NCBI GenBank assembly: GCA_003660975.1
Contig: QMVG01000006.1
Span: forward strand, 1-46,108
Reading direction: 5' to 3'
Length of the DNA stretch: 46,108 nucleotides
Source: Microcaldota archaeon
GTDB lineage: Archaea; B1Sed10-29; B47-G15
This document shows, piece after piece, positions 1-7,801 of the stretch. Under the pieces are notes generated by a model. It was not told the DNA's origin and made no database searches. It saw only the letters and a list, made by a program, of their open reading frames with translations. The position numbers and the translations under genes were made by a program. Position 1 is the stretch's first letter; each line of letters opens with the position of its first letter.

Positions 1-1
1 A

Positions 2-838
2 AAGGAGGTGGTGGAGCTGGCAAAGGGGAGGGTGCCCGTTATGGCCGGCACAGGGAGCAACTCCACCGCTGAAGCCCTGAAGGGGACGAAGGGAGCGGTA
101 GAGCTGGGGGTGGAGGCGGTGCTCCTTGTCGACTGCTACTACAACGGCCCCTCCTCGTTGGAGCTTCGCACTGAATACTACGAGGTGATCGCCAAATCCT
201 TTCCCGACACCTTCATAACCCCTTATATCATTCCCGGGCGCACGGGAACCCAGATGGAGGTGGAGGATCTGGCCCTCCTGAGGAGGGAGTGCAGGAACGT
301 TCAGGCCGTGAAGGAGGCGACCGGGGACCTGGAGAGGATGGCGAAGACGAGGACACTTCTGGGAGATGACTTTGATATCCTCTCGGGAGACGACGATAAG
401 ACCTTTGAGATGATGGTTCGAGAAGACATCAGGGCACAAGGGGTGGTCTCGGTGGTCTCCAACGTGGTCCCGGGGGCGGTGGCTGAGATGACTGAGGCAC
501 TGCTTAGGGGAGATATGGAGAGGGGAAAGAGGCTCAGGGAAGCCCTGGCTCCCCTCTTCGGAATCGTCACCGTGAAGACTGAGGAGGAGTACGGGGGATT
601 TCAGGTCCCCTGCAAGTTCCGAAACCCCGTGCCCATAAAGACCCTGATGCGGGGTTTGGGACTTCCTGCCGGACCATGCCGCCGGCCCCTGGGGAGGATG
701 ACTCCCAACGGGGTGAAGAAGGTGAGGGAGGCGATAAGGGAGGTCTATGAGAGGGCCCCGGAGATACTTTCTCCGTTGGAGGAGGTTTACAAGATAAACG
801 TGGAGGAGAGGATCTCCAGCGATGAGTACTGGGTCTAA
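2..838 (+). CDS. DapA-family aldolase (4-hydroxy-tetrahydrodipicolinate synthase-like), 5' end outside window
   Basis: The reading frame is open to the left edge, so about 60 N-terminal residues are missing. The visible part shows the DapA/N-acetylneuraminate lyase TIM barrel: AGTGSNST, the YYN tyrosine segment, the PGRTG turn and the Schiff-base lysine in VKEATGDL (residue 102 of the part starting at base 8). Members of this superfamily condense or cleave pyruvate-type substrates; DapA itself joins pyruvate and aspartate semialdehyde for lysine synthesis. About 174 residues follow the lysine, some 40 more than in E. coli DapA, so the C-terminus is extended and the exact substrate is uncertain. 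The end overlaps the next gene by 17 bases, so the two are probably co-transcribed. Confidence 0.8.
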   Translation, partial: KEVVELAKGRVPVMAGTGSNSTAEALKGTKGAVELGVEAVLLVDCYYNGPSSLELRTEYYEVIAKSFPDTFITPYIIPGRTGTQMEVEDLALLRRECRNVQAVKEATGDLERMAKTRTLLGDDFDILSGDDDKTFEMMVREDIRAQGVVSVVSNVVPGAVAEMTEALLRGDMERGKRLREALAPLFGIVTVKTEEEYGGFQVPCKFRNPVPIKTLMRGLGLPAGPCRRPLGRMTPNGVKKVREAIREVYERAPEILSPLEEVYKINVEERISSDEYWV

Positions 839-2063
839 GGTCCTTCTCAAGGAGGAGAACGAGAGGCTTCCTGTCCATGTCTTCGATCTGCCCATCCACG
901 AGATCAGGAGGGGGTACCGCTCTGACGTCTACTTTTGGCGGGAGAAGCTGATCCTGGAACGGGACCGGCATAACCCCATCGTCCTCATGCAGGTCTTCCA
1001 GAAGAAACACGCGGTGCTCTGCGGGGTGGATGAGGCGATCGCCATCCTGAAGGTGGGCACTGGCCACTACAAGGATCTGCAGAAGGCGTATAAGCTCTTC
1101 GATCGCCTGATGGAGATCAAGATGGAGATGCGCAAGTACCGGTACGCGGACAGGGAGCGTTTTCTCGCCCTCACGAGGGAGCGGTGCGAGATCGAGGCGG
1201 CCCTGGACGAGATCTGGGTGGACGAGTTCGATCAGCTCAAGATCACCGCATTAAGGGATGGTGATGAGGTGGAGCCCTACGAACCGGTGATGCATATCGA
1301 GGGGCCAGCGGCAAGCTTCGCCCACCTGGAGACGGTCTACCTGGGGGTGCTAGCCCGCAGGACCAAGGTGGCCACGAACGTGCGCCGCTGCGTTCAGGCG
1401 GCCCAGGGGAAGCCGGTCCTGTTTTTCGCTGCCCGCTTCGACCACTTCAGCGTGCAGGGAGGGGATGGCTATGCCGCCACCATCGGAGGGGCCCATGCGG
1501 TATCTACCGACGCGGGGGCAGAGTGGTGGGGTTCCCGGGGGATAGGGACGATACCCCATGCCCTTATCGCCTGCTACCGGGGGGATACGGCCCTGGCCAC
1601 CTATAAGTTTTACGAGCACATTGCCAAGGGGACTGACATCAAGGTGATCGCCTTAGTGGACTACCACAACGACTGCGTGGGCACATCCTTGGAGGTGGCG
1701 AGGAAGCTCGGAAAGATCCTCTGGGCCGTGAGGCTTGATACCTCGGACACCATGGTGGATCGCTCCCTCTGGGAGGAGATGATGCAGTTTGACCCAAGGG
1801 GAGTGAACGTCCGCTTGGTGGAGAAGGTCCGCTCTGCCCTGGACAAGGAGGGGTTCTCCTGGGTGAAGATCATCGTCTCAGGGGGCTTCAACCCTGAGAA
1901 GATCGCTCACTTCGAGGAGAAGAAGGCCCCGGTGGACATTTACGCCGTGGGAAGCGCCCTCTTTGAGGGGAAGTACGACTTCACCGCTGATATCGTCATG
2001 GTGGACGGGGAGCCAGAGGCAAAGAAGGGGAGGGAGTACCGGCCCATTCGCCTGCGCCGCTGA
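822..2063 (+). CDS. pncB: Nicotinate phosphoribosyltransferase
   Basis: A 413-residue protein of the nicotinate/quinolinate phosphoribosyltransferase fold. It would convert nicotinate and PRPP to nicotinate mononucleotide in cytoplasmic NAD salvage. Visible family signatures are FFAARFDHF in the middle, GSRGIGTIPHALI, the VDYHND strand and the late phosphate-binding segment IIVSGGFNPEKI followed by VGSAL. The ATG at 822 lies inside the preceding aldolase frame, with a GGAGGAGAGG stretch about 10 bases upstream, which indicates translational coupling. The gene is G+C-rich like its left neighbour and unlike the A+T-rich block beyond the tRNA. The symbol is by family; a variant activity such as nicotinamide use is not excluded. 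Confidence 0.85.
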   Translation: MSTGSKVLLKEENERLPVHVFDLPIHEIRRGYRSDVYFWREKLILERDRHNPIVLMQVFQKKHAVLCGVDEAIAILKVGTGHYKDLQKAYKLFDRLMEIKMEMRKYRYADRERFLALTRERCEIEAALDEIWVDEFDQLKITALRDGDEVEPYEPVMHIEGPAASFAHLETVYLGVLARRTKVATNVRRCVQAAQGKPVLFFAARFDHFSVQGGDGYAATIGGAHAVSTDAGAEWWGSRGIGTIPHALIACYRGDTALATYKFYEHIAKGTDIKVIALVDYHNDCVGTSLEVARKLGKILWAVRLDTSDTMVDRSLWEEMMQFDPRGVNVRLVEKVRSALDKEGFSWVKIIVSGGFNPEKIAHFEEKKAPVDIYAVGSALFEGKYDFTADIVMVDGEPEAKKGREYRPIRLRR

Positions 2064-2070
2064 AGCCTGA

Positions 2071-2100
2071 TTGACCCCTCTCGGGTCGATATCGTATAAT
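2071..2100 (+). promoter_or_regulatory. Sigma70-type promoter of tRNA-Leu
   Basis: TTGACC at 2071-2076 and a perfect TATAAT at 2095-2100 are separated by 18 bases. Transcription would start near 2107, just ahead of the tRNA at 2111. The promoter begins only 8 bases after the pncB stop codon. Confidence 0.8.
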
Positions 2101-2110
2101 TTCCTCGGTT

Positions 2111-2198
2111 GCCGGAGTGGCGGAATTGGGAGACGCAGGGGACTCAAAATCCCCCGGGAGCCACTCCCGTGTGGGTTCGAATCCCACCTCCGGCACCA
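2111..2198 (+). tRNA. tRNA-Leu, anticodon CAA
   Basis: An 88-base class II tRNA including encoded CCA. The acceptor stem GCCGGAG pairs with CTCCGGC (2188-2194), followed by A and CCA. The anticodon stem GGGGA (2138-2142) pairs with TCCCC (2150-2154) around the loop CTCAAAA, putting the anticodon CAA at 2145-2147, which reads UUG leucine codons. A long variable arm CGGGAG-CCA-CTCCCG and a T-arm GTGGG-TTCGAAT-CCCAC are present. Base composition drops sharply right after it, and its 3' end is partly repeated at 28858-28875. Confidence 0.97.
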
Positions 2199-2203
2199 GC
2201 TTT
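2186..2203 (+). repeat. Candidate attL: tRNA-Leu 3' end, copy 1 of an 18-bp imperfect repeat
   Basis: ACCTCCGGCACCAGCTTT covers the last 13 bases of the tRNA and the next 5. Sixteen of 18 bases match 28858-28875; the two mismatches fall in the CCA. The position at the G+C to A+T transition is what makes it of interest. Confidence 0.5.
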
Positions 2204-2364
2204 CGGACTTCACTCTTTTTCTTTACCTCTTTGTAGAAATTATTGCTTTTTACTAAACCTTAAGCGATTAATTTTAACCGAAAGGTTTATACTTAACCAT
2301 TTATCTCCCCGTAAATTTCAATGGTTTTTTCAATCATTTTAACAAAATTTCCCCTACTTAATTA
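2199..2364. other. A+T-rich leader region between tRNA-Leu and the sigma54 promoter
   Basis: No credible gene. It holds the end of the tRNA repeat, an 8-bp-arm inverted repeat TAAACCTT (2254-2261) / AAGGTTTA (2282-2289), and the candidate activator site at 2273-2289. Confidence 0.6.
2273..2289. promoter_or_regulatory. Candidate upstream activator site 1 (TTTAAC-N5-GGTT)
   Basis: TTTAACCGAAAGGTTTA is an imperfect inverted repeat centred about 85 bp upstream of the -24 GG of the promoter at 2365. The same layout, TTTAAC then 5 bases then GGTT, occurs upstream of the second sigma54 promoter (9397-9413). NtrC-family regulators bind such dyads at 80-150 bp. The link to the regulator at 27383 is inferred. 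Confidence 0.45.
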
Positions 2365-2381
2365 TTGGTATAATTCTTGCT
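2365..2381 (+). promoter_or_regulatory. Sigma54 (-24/-12) promoter of the benzoyl-CoA reductase operon
   Basis: TTGGTATAATTCTTGCT has GG at 2367-2368 and GC at 2379-2380 with exactly 10 bases between, the invariant RpoN spacing, and a good TTGC -12 element. It starts 62 bases ahead of the first reductase gene. It shares 14 of 16 bases with the promoter at 9525. Confidence 0.75.
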
Positions 2382-2426
2382 GAACATTTTTAAGACCCCC
2401 TGAAGATCCCTAAAAGGGAGGGATAA

Positions 2427-3587
2427 ATGTTTGATAAATTCAGAGAATGGTATGAGAATCGACATGAGTATGCAAAAGATTGGAAGGAAAAAACCGGTGG
2501 TAAGGTAGTGGGTTACATATGTACCTATATCCCCGAGGAAATTCTCTATGCGGCAAACGTACTGCCAGTCAGAATTCTCGGAGGGCATGAACCAGAAAGC
2601 ATTGGCTTAGCAGAACCGTATCTTTTTGGGATGTACTGTCCCTTTTGTAGGGACTGTCTCGCACAGGGGCTTCAGGGGAAATATGCCTATCTGGATGGGA
2701 TAGTGATAGGCCAATCATGCATCCATATAAGGCAAACGTTTTTCTCTTGGAGGCAGAGAATCCCTCATGAGTTCGACCATTATATCCCTATGCCAATGAA
2801 TGTCGTGACCCCCCGCGCCTCGATCCCTTTTCTCAGGAAAGAGCTTGAGATCTTTAAGTCAGCCTTAGAAAGGTGGCTTGAGAAGGAAATAACCGATGAT
2901 GATCTGCGCAGAGGAATCGAGATAGTGAATAAAAACCGCAGACTGATGAAAAAGGTTTACAATTTAAGGAGAGAGCCGAACCCGAAGCTTACGGGCCTTG
3001 AAGCCATGTACATGGTGGTGTCAAGTCAATTGACGGATAAAAACGAGCACTCGGATGCGATTGAGGAGATGTTTAATAATGGACTGGCTACCAGGGATTT
3101 GGGAAGGGAGTCGAGCATTAGATTAATGACCGTGGGAAGTGAAAATGACGACGTTGAATTTACTAAAATGGTTGAGGAGACGCTTGGAGCTACTATTGTC
3201 ATAGAAGATCATTGTACGGGGAGCCGATATTTTTGGGAAGAGGTAAAACTCGATGAAAAAGATCCGCTTACTGCTATTGCAGAGCGTTATGTAACAAGAA
3301 CGCCCTGCCCTCAAAGGGATTGGGAACCTGAAAGAATTCGATTTAGGAGAATACTTGACCTCATTGAAGAGTTTGGAGTACAAGGGGTTCTGCTTATACA
3401 GCAGAAGTTCTGTGACCCACATGAGCTTGATATTCCTGCTCTTCGAGATCTTCTGAATGAAAAAGGAATTAAAAATTATTTCCTCGAGTTTGATGTAACT
3501 GTACCTGTAGGACAATTCAGAATAAGGGTAGAGGCATTCTTAGAGACGTTCGCTTCGGATGAGCTTTTTGCCGAGGACATAGTATAA
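2427..3587 (+). CDS. bzdN: Class I benzoyl-CoA reductase, BzdN/BcrC-like subunit
   Basis: A 386-residue member of the 2-hydroxyacyl-CoA dehydratase D family, matching the length I recall for BzdN of Azoarcus (about 385). With the next protein it would form the catalytic module that carries out ATP-driven two-electron reduction of benzoyl-CoA to cyclohexa-1,5-diene-1-carbonyl-CoA. Cysteines suited to Fe-S ligation are at 71, 74, 77 (CPFCRDC) and 98 (QSCIH). An AAAGGGAGGG ribosome site lies just before the ATG. It is the first gene after the sigma54 promoter, and the gene order N-O-P-Q of the Azoarcus bzd cluster follows. Related aryl-CoA reductases, such as for 3-hydroxybenzoyl-CoA, cannot be told apart here. 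Confidence 0.85.
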   Translation: MFDKFREWYENRHEYAKDWKEKTGGKVVGYICTYIPEEILYAANVLPVRILGGHEPESIGLAEPYLFGMYCPFCRDCLAQGLQGKYAYLDGIVIGQSCIHIRQTFFSWRQRIPHEFDHYIPMPMNVVTPRASIPFLRKELEIFKSALERWLEKEITDDDLRRGIEIVNKNRRLMKKVYNLRREPNPKLTGLEAMYMVVSSQLTDKNEHSDAIEEMFNNGLATRDLGRESSIRLMTVGSENDDVEFTKMVEETLGATIVIEDHCTGSRYFWEEVKLDEKDPLTAIAERYVTRTPCPQRDWEPERIRFRRILDLIEEFGVQGVLLIQQKFCDPHELDIPALRDLLNEKGIKNYFLEFDVTVPVGQFRIRVEAFLETFASDELFAEDIV

Positions 3588-3608
3588 AATCGCATGAGGG
3601 AAGACAAA

Positions 3609-4949
3609 ATGGACTCCGAGAACAAGTATCCCACAGAAGGTTTTAAGTGCTGGAAGAAGGCTAAGGAACTTCGCTTACAGTATTACAAAAATTATATGCA
3701 GGCGAAGGAGAAAGGCGGGATAAGGTGGGCTGGAAATGCTCCTAGCATTGATGCTGTTCCATACGGGCTGGGAGATGATGTCTATCACCTGACAGGAGAA
3801 CCTTATGGAGCTACTGTAGCTTACAATAAAGAATTTGCTAGGAGATGTCATGAAGTAGTTGAGGCAAAAGGATATGCGCGGGATCTCTGTGCTTATATGA
3901 GAAATTATTGGGGTTCTGTCTTGCTCAACGAATTCGTATTTGGAGGTCCATTCCCGAAGCCGGATTTCATGTGGGTCTTGCATAGTTGCTGCAGTCACGC
4001 AAAGTGGTATCAAGAGGCGAGCAGGATAGAGGGTGGGATTCCGTATTTCGTTATAGATTGGAGTGCTGGAATGTACTACAAGTGGGATGAAAAGAGGGAA
4101 GATTATGTGGTTGATCCTAACCAAGAGCACAGAATTCAATATCTTGTGGATCAGATGCAAGAAGGAATAGAGTGGCTTGAAGATATTACGGGAAGAGAAT
4201 ACGACGACGAGAAACTTATTCAAGCGGCAAAGAACTATTTCGAAAGTACCTCGCTGTGGGCAGAGATCTGCACATTGAACCAGGCTATACCCGCCCCCAT
4301 GGATGAAAAGACCATGTATTCATTTTATGTTTTCGCGGCCCTTCACAAAGCCCATAGGGAAGTAGTGGAATTTTACAAGGAACTGAGAGATGAGATGAGG
4401 GACAGAGTGGCGCGGGGTATAGCGGCGATCCCCAATGAAAAAGCAAGGATAATGACTGATATCCAGCCGCCATGGGGATTTCTGGAGATATATAGGTATA
4501 TGGAAAGTTATGGGGTTGTGAGCATAGGATCCTTCTATACATTTACGTTAATGGGCCACTGGGAAATTGCCGAAGACGGTACATTCCGGCCCAGGACTAC
4601 GCCTATGGAGAAAGGAATAGAGATACGCACGAGGGAGGATGCCTTACGATTGCTCGCTGATTGGGCACTGGGGCTGCCTATGGCGCAGATTTTTTATGAT
4701 CATCGATTTAAAAGTCATATCATGAAAAAAATATTCACTCAGTGGAAGTGTAATGGAATTATTATGCACTTTAACCGAGGATGTGAGGGACTTACTCTGG
4801 GAGTAGCGGAAAATAAACAAGCGCTCGTAGAAGCAGGTATTCCTGTCGCCTATTACGAAGGAAACATGGGTGACGAGAGGGAATTTGAACTCGCAACGGT
4901 AAAAGAACAAATAACAGCTTTCATAGAATCCCTCGGGTTAATCAAGTAG
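3609..4949 (+). CDS. bzdO: Class I benzoyl-CoA reductase, BzdO/BcrB-like subunit
   Basis: A 446-residue second subunit of the 2-hydroxyacyl-CoA dehydratase type, close to the roughly 449 residues of BzdO. The HSCCSHAKWYQ segment carries cysteines likely to hold the active-site cluster, and CEGLTLG occurs near the C-terminus. An ATG at 3594 is also in frame, but the ATG at 3609 has AGGGAAG at a proper distance and starts closer to the family N-terminus, so I prefer it. The gap to the previous gene is 21 bases. Together with BzdN it would bind the aromatic CoA ester and take electrons from the ATPase subunits downstream. Confidence 0.85.
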   Translation: MDSENKYPTEGFKCWKKAKELRLQYYKNYMQAKEKGGIRWAGNAPSIDAVPYGLGDDVYHLTGEPYGATVAYNKEFARRCHEVVEAKGYARDLCAYMRNYWGSVLLNEFVFGGPFPKPDFMWVLHSCCSHAKWYQEASRIEGGIPYFVIDWSAGMYYKWDEKREDYVVDPNQEHRIQYLVDQMQEGIEWLEDITGREYDDEKLIQAAKNYFESTSLWAEICTLNQAIPAPMDEKTMYSFYVFAALHKAHREVVEFYKELRDEMRDRVARGIAAIPNEKARIMTDIQPPWGFLEIYRYMESYGVVSIGSFYTFTLMGHWEIAEDGTFRPRTTPMEKGIEIRTREDALRLLADWALGLPMAQIFYDHRFKSHIMKKIFTQWKCNGIIMHFNRGCEGLTLGVAENKQALVEAGIPVAYYEGNMGDEREFELATVKEQITAFIESLGLIK

Positions 4950-4960
4950 GAGGACTGAGG

Positions 4961-5740
4961 ATGATAGCCGTGGGGATCGATATGGGGGCAAAAAATGTAA
5001 AGGCGGTGGTTGTGAGAGATGGTGAGCAGATCGGACGTAGCATATTTGAAACGGGATTTGACCGTTATGTGTCTGCCCGAAAGGCTTTTGAAGGGGCGTT
5101 ACAAGATGCGGACGTAGGAGAAGAAGACGTAGGTGTAGTCGTAGCTACTGGAGCCGGGAAAAAGGTTGTAACCTTCGCTGAGAAACAGTTTACAGTGATG
5201 GCCTGTAATGCGAAAGGAATTGTGAGGCTTTTCCCTTCAGTGAGGACAGTGATAGATGTCGGGGCGGAGGAAGCACGGGCTATTAGACTCGATGAGACCG
5301 GAAAAGTGATCGAGTTTGCCATCAACGAAAAGTGTGCCGCTGGGGCTGGAGCATTCGTGGAGGCGATGGCGCGAGCCATGGAAGTAGAAGTTGGGGAATT
5401 CGCACAACTTTCCCTTGCTTCGACGAAGGCCATCCCGATCAATGCCCAATGTGTGATTTTTGCTGAGTCGGAAGTTGTCTCCTTGATTCATGCGGAGACC
5501 GACAGAGCTGATATTGCCAAAGCTGTCCATGATGCCATGGCAGCAAGGGTTGGGGCTATGTCTCAGAGGATAAAGGTTCAAAAAGATATAGCCCTGGTTG
5601 GCGGGGTAGCGCGAAATATCGGGTTTGTTCAGTCGCTGAAAACCTTTTTGAAAGAGGATCTCCTAGTTCCGCCGGATCCAGAGTTTGTAACAGCCCTTGG
5701 TGCTGCATTATTAGGGATGGAAGGAGAAGAATCGGACTAA
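4961..5740 (+). CDS. bzdP: Benzoyl-CoA reductase activase subunit, BzdP/BcrD-like ASKHA ATPase
   Basis: A 259-residue ATPase of the BadF/BadG/BcrA/BcrD (acetate/sugar kinase-Hsp70-actin) family. The phosphate-1 loop is GIDMGAKNVKA at the N-terminus, phosphate-2 is VIDVGAEEARA, and LVGGVARN and TALGAALLG close the fold. Cys125 (NEKCAAGAG) and Cys164 (AQCVIFAESE) are the two ligands that let paired ATPase subunits share one [4Fe-4S] cluster. This subunit would pair with the next gene product and couple ATP hydrolysis to low-potential electron transfer. The GAEE in place of GGQD is, from memory, typical of the BcrD side. It has a GGAGGACTGAGG ribosome site and is 11 bases from bzdO. Confidence 0.85.
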   Translation: MIAVGIDMGAKNVKAVVVRDGEQIGRSIFETGFDRYVSARKAFEGALQDADVGEEDVGVVVATGAGKKVVTFAEKQFTVMACNAKGIVRLFPSVRTVIDVGAEEARAIRLDETGKVIEFAINEKCAAGAGAFVEAMARAMEVEVGEFAQLSLASTKAIPINAQCVIFAESEVVSLIHAETDRADIAKAVHDAMAARVGAMSQRIKVQKDIALVGGVARNIGFVQSLKTFLKEDLLVPPDPEFVTALGAALLGMEGEESD

Positions 5741-5754
5741 GGAGGTTCAGGAGA

Positions 5755-6648
5755 ATGGCAACAGAGAAAAAAGAATATTGGCGATGGCATGAATATAACT
5801 GGCACGACCCTGACATAGACTGGAGGGATGCGGAAATAATAACTGCAGGTGTAGATGTGGGCTCAGTGAGCTCCCAAGCGGTAATCCTTGTGGATGGGAA
5901 GATATATGCCTGTGCCAATATGAGAACCGGGCATAGTTCTCCGGAAAGCGCCCGGAAAGTGGCCAATTGGGCGTTAGAAGGCACAGGGATGAGGATCGAG
6001 GATATCCATTATGTAGTAGGCACCGGGTATGGTCGTGTAAAGGTTCCCTTTGCCAATAGAGCTATTACTGAAATCGCTTGCCATGCACGAGGGGCGGTGG
6101 AGATATATGGTAATTCTGTAAGAACTGTATTGGACATGGGAGGGCAGGACCTTAAAGTAATTCGTTGTGATGAAAGGGGAAAGGTGCTCAATTTCCTGAT
6201 GAATGAAAAGTGTGCTGCTGGGACTGGTAGAGGTATGGAAGTGATGGCCGATTTGTTGGGAGTCCCTATCGGTGAGGTAGGCCCTCGTTCCCTCCAAGTA
6301 GATGAAGAGCCGCCTCCGGTTAGCAATACATGTGTCTTGTTTGCGAAGTCGGAAGCCTTAGGACTCCTAAGGGAAGGGTGGCCCACTGAAAAAGTACTCG
6401 CTGCCTTTTGCAGGGCAATGACGGATAGAGTATACGCCTTACTCGAGGAACTGGGTGTGCAGAGAGATCTCGCTATTACTGGCGGTATAGCGAAGAATGT
6501 CGGTATCGTTAAGAGATTGGAGAGAAAATTGGGTTTTGAGGCTTTGAAGACAGAGAAAGATCCGCAGCTTGCCGGCGCTTGGGGAGCTGCTCTTTTTGCA
6601 AAGGTCTTGTACCAGAAGGAGAGAGCACAAAAGAGGCAAGCTTGCTAA
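5755..6648 (+). CDS. bzdQ: Benzoyl-CoA reductase activase subunit, BzdQ/BcrA-like ASKHA ATPase
   Basis: A 297-residue second ATPase subunit, near the roughly 301 residues of BzdQ and much shorter than Thauera BcrA; this favours the Azoarcus-type enzyme. Motifs are GVDVGSVSSQA, VLDMGGQDLK, Cys153 in NEKCAAGTG, Cys193 in NTCVLFAKSE and ITGGIAKN. It would form the ATP-binding, cluster-bridging heterodimer with BzdP. The N-terminal 25 residues are polar and tryptophan-rich ahead of the first phosphate loop. A clear AAGGAGG ribosome site precedes it, 14 bases after bzdP, and the next gene starts on the base after its stop codon. Confidence 0.85.
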   Translation: MATEKKEYWRWHEYNWHDPDIDWRDAEIITAGVDVGSVSSQAVILVDGKIYACANMRTGHSSPESARKVANWALEGTGMRIEDIHYVVGTGYGRVKVPFANRAITEIACHARGAVEIYGNSVRTVLDMGGQDLKVIRCDERGKVLNFLMNEKCAAGTGRGMEVMADLLGVPIGEVGPRSLQVDEEPPPVSNTCVLFAKSEALGLLREGWPTEKVLAAFCRAMTDRVYALLEELGVQRDLAITGGIAKNVGIVKRLERKLGFEALKTEKDPQLAGAWGAALFAKVLYQKERAQKRQAC

Positions 6649-7737
6649 ATGGGAACCCTGCGGATAAATGAGCGGGAGGTGTCCTTCCAAGATGGGCAAA
6701 CTATCCTTGAAGTCGCGTTGGAGAATGGCATCTACATACCTCATCTTTGTACCCGCCGGGGTCTGTCTTCCCCGAAAGGATTGCTGTCGTCCGAGATAGT
6801 CTACAGGGGAGAAAAGGTCTACAGAGGCCAAAAGGGAAGGAAATATGAGGGCTGTGGTCTGTGTGTTGTACAAATAGAAGGTGGAAGGATAGTTGAATCG
6901 TGTGTGACAAAGGCTGAAGACGGCGCAGTCGTTTACACAAACACTCCCGAGATCGTCAAAAGAAGGCGCGAGAACCTTAGCAAGATTCTTGAAAAACATC
7001 CCCATGGATGTCTTCTTTGCCCACAACGAGAGGGATGTGACAGAAAGACTTGTTCATTTAACGTACCCGAGGAAGAGAGATGTTGCTGGAAATTTGGTGC
7101 CTGCGAACTGGAAAAATTAGCAGAATATGTGGGAATAGAAGGAGGATTACCCTCTTATAGAGCTCAGCGTGAAATAGTAAATGATAATCCATTCTTTTTT
7201 CGGGATTATACCTATTGCATTGGTTGCCTCAGGTGCGTAGTTGCCTGTAAAGAGATTGTGGGAGCGGAGGCCCTTGGGTTTGTTTGGGTTGATGGCGAGA
7301 TCGTTGTCGGGTTTAAGAGCTCTACCGCTATTGAAGCGGGTTGCAGGTTTTGCGGCATATGCGTTGATGTCTGTCCAACAGGTGCGCTCCGACACAAAGA
7401 GAGTAAAGTGGCTTCAAAGCGAAAGGCGGTTCTTCCCTCGACTATATATCCGCCCGAAAGATGGTTGCCATTCACTGAAGAAAACATTATGAGCGTGCCA
7501 GAAGAGGAAGGAGTATATCAACTCTATGACGAGCAGAGGAATCTCTACAAGGTGATCGGCACAGAAAACCTTAAAAAAGCGCTTTTAGAAGAAATCGAAT
7601 CAGGATGCAGGGCGAGTTATTTCACATACGAGGAAGATCTTATGTACACCTCTCGAGAAAGACAGATTATCCAGCAATATGTGAAGAAGCACGGAAGGTT
7701 GCCTCCCGGTAATGACGAAATGGAGGAGCTCTTTTGA
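6649..7737 (+). CDS. Multi-cluster Fe-S electron-transfer protein (NuoG/HndD N-terminal type) with a degenerate GIY-YIG-like C-terminus
   Basis: 362 residues. The N-terminus is a [2Fe-2S] domain (Cys34, 69, 72, 85), but a 30-odd-residue insertion separates the first cysteine from the CGLC pair. A NuoG-style His/Cys cluster follows (HPHGCLLC, Cys130), then two ferredoxin [4Fe-4S] motifs (Cys190-193-196-200 and 232-235-238-242). Residues about 285-350 (EGVYQLYD, then IGTENLKKAL) resemble a GIY-YIG fold without its catalytic residues. Lying directly after the reductase subunits, it probably feeds electrons towards the reductase, in the place taken by BzdM/BzdV-type proteins in known clusters. 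It has no flavin or NAD domain of its own, so a partner is expected. Role inferred. Confidence 0.7.
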   Translation: MGTLRINEREVSFQDGQTILEVALENGIYIPHLCTRRGLSSPKGLLSSEIVYRGEKVYRGQKGRKYEGCGLCVVQIEGGRIVESCVTKAEDGAVVYTNTPEIVKRRRENLSKILEKHPHGCLLCPQREGCDRKTCSFNVPEEERCCWKFGACELEKLAEYVGIEGGLPSYRAQREIVNDNPFFFRDYTYCIGCLRCVVACKEIVGAEALGFVWVDGEIVVGFKSSTAIEAGCRFCGICVDVCPTGALRHKESKVASKRKAVLPSTIYPPERWLPFTEENIMSVPEEEGVYQLYDEQRNLYKVIGTENLKKALLEEIESGCRASYFTYEEDLMYTSRERQIIQQYVKKHGRLPPGNDEMEELF

Positions 7738-7801
7738 TTATGTTTCCTTGAGAACGAATGGTGGACGTAGTCCATTTTTTGTATCAAATGCACATATAAA
7801 G

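Noticed and set aside
2204..2426. Search for an integrase gene next to the tRNA
   Set aside because: Only 220 A+T-rich bases with promoter elements; no recombinase motif here or elsewhere in the island.
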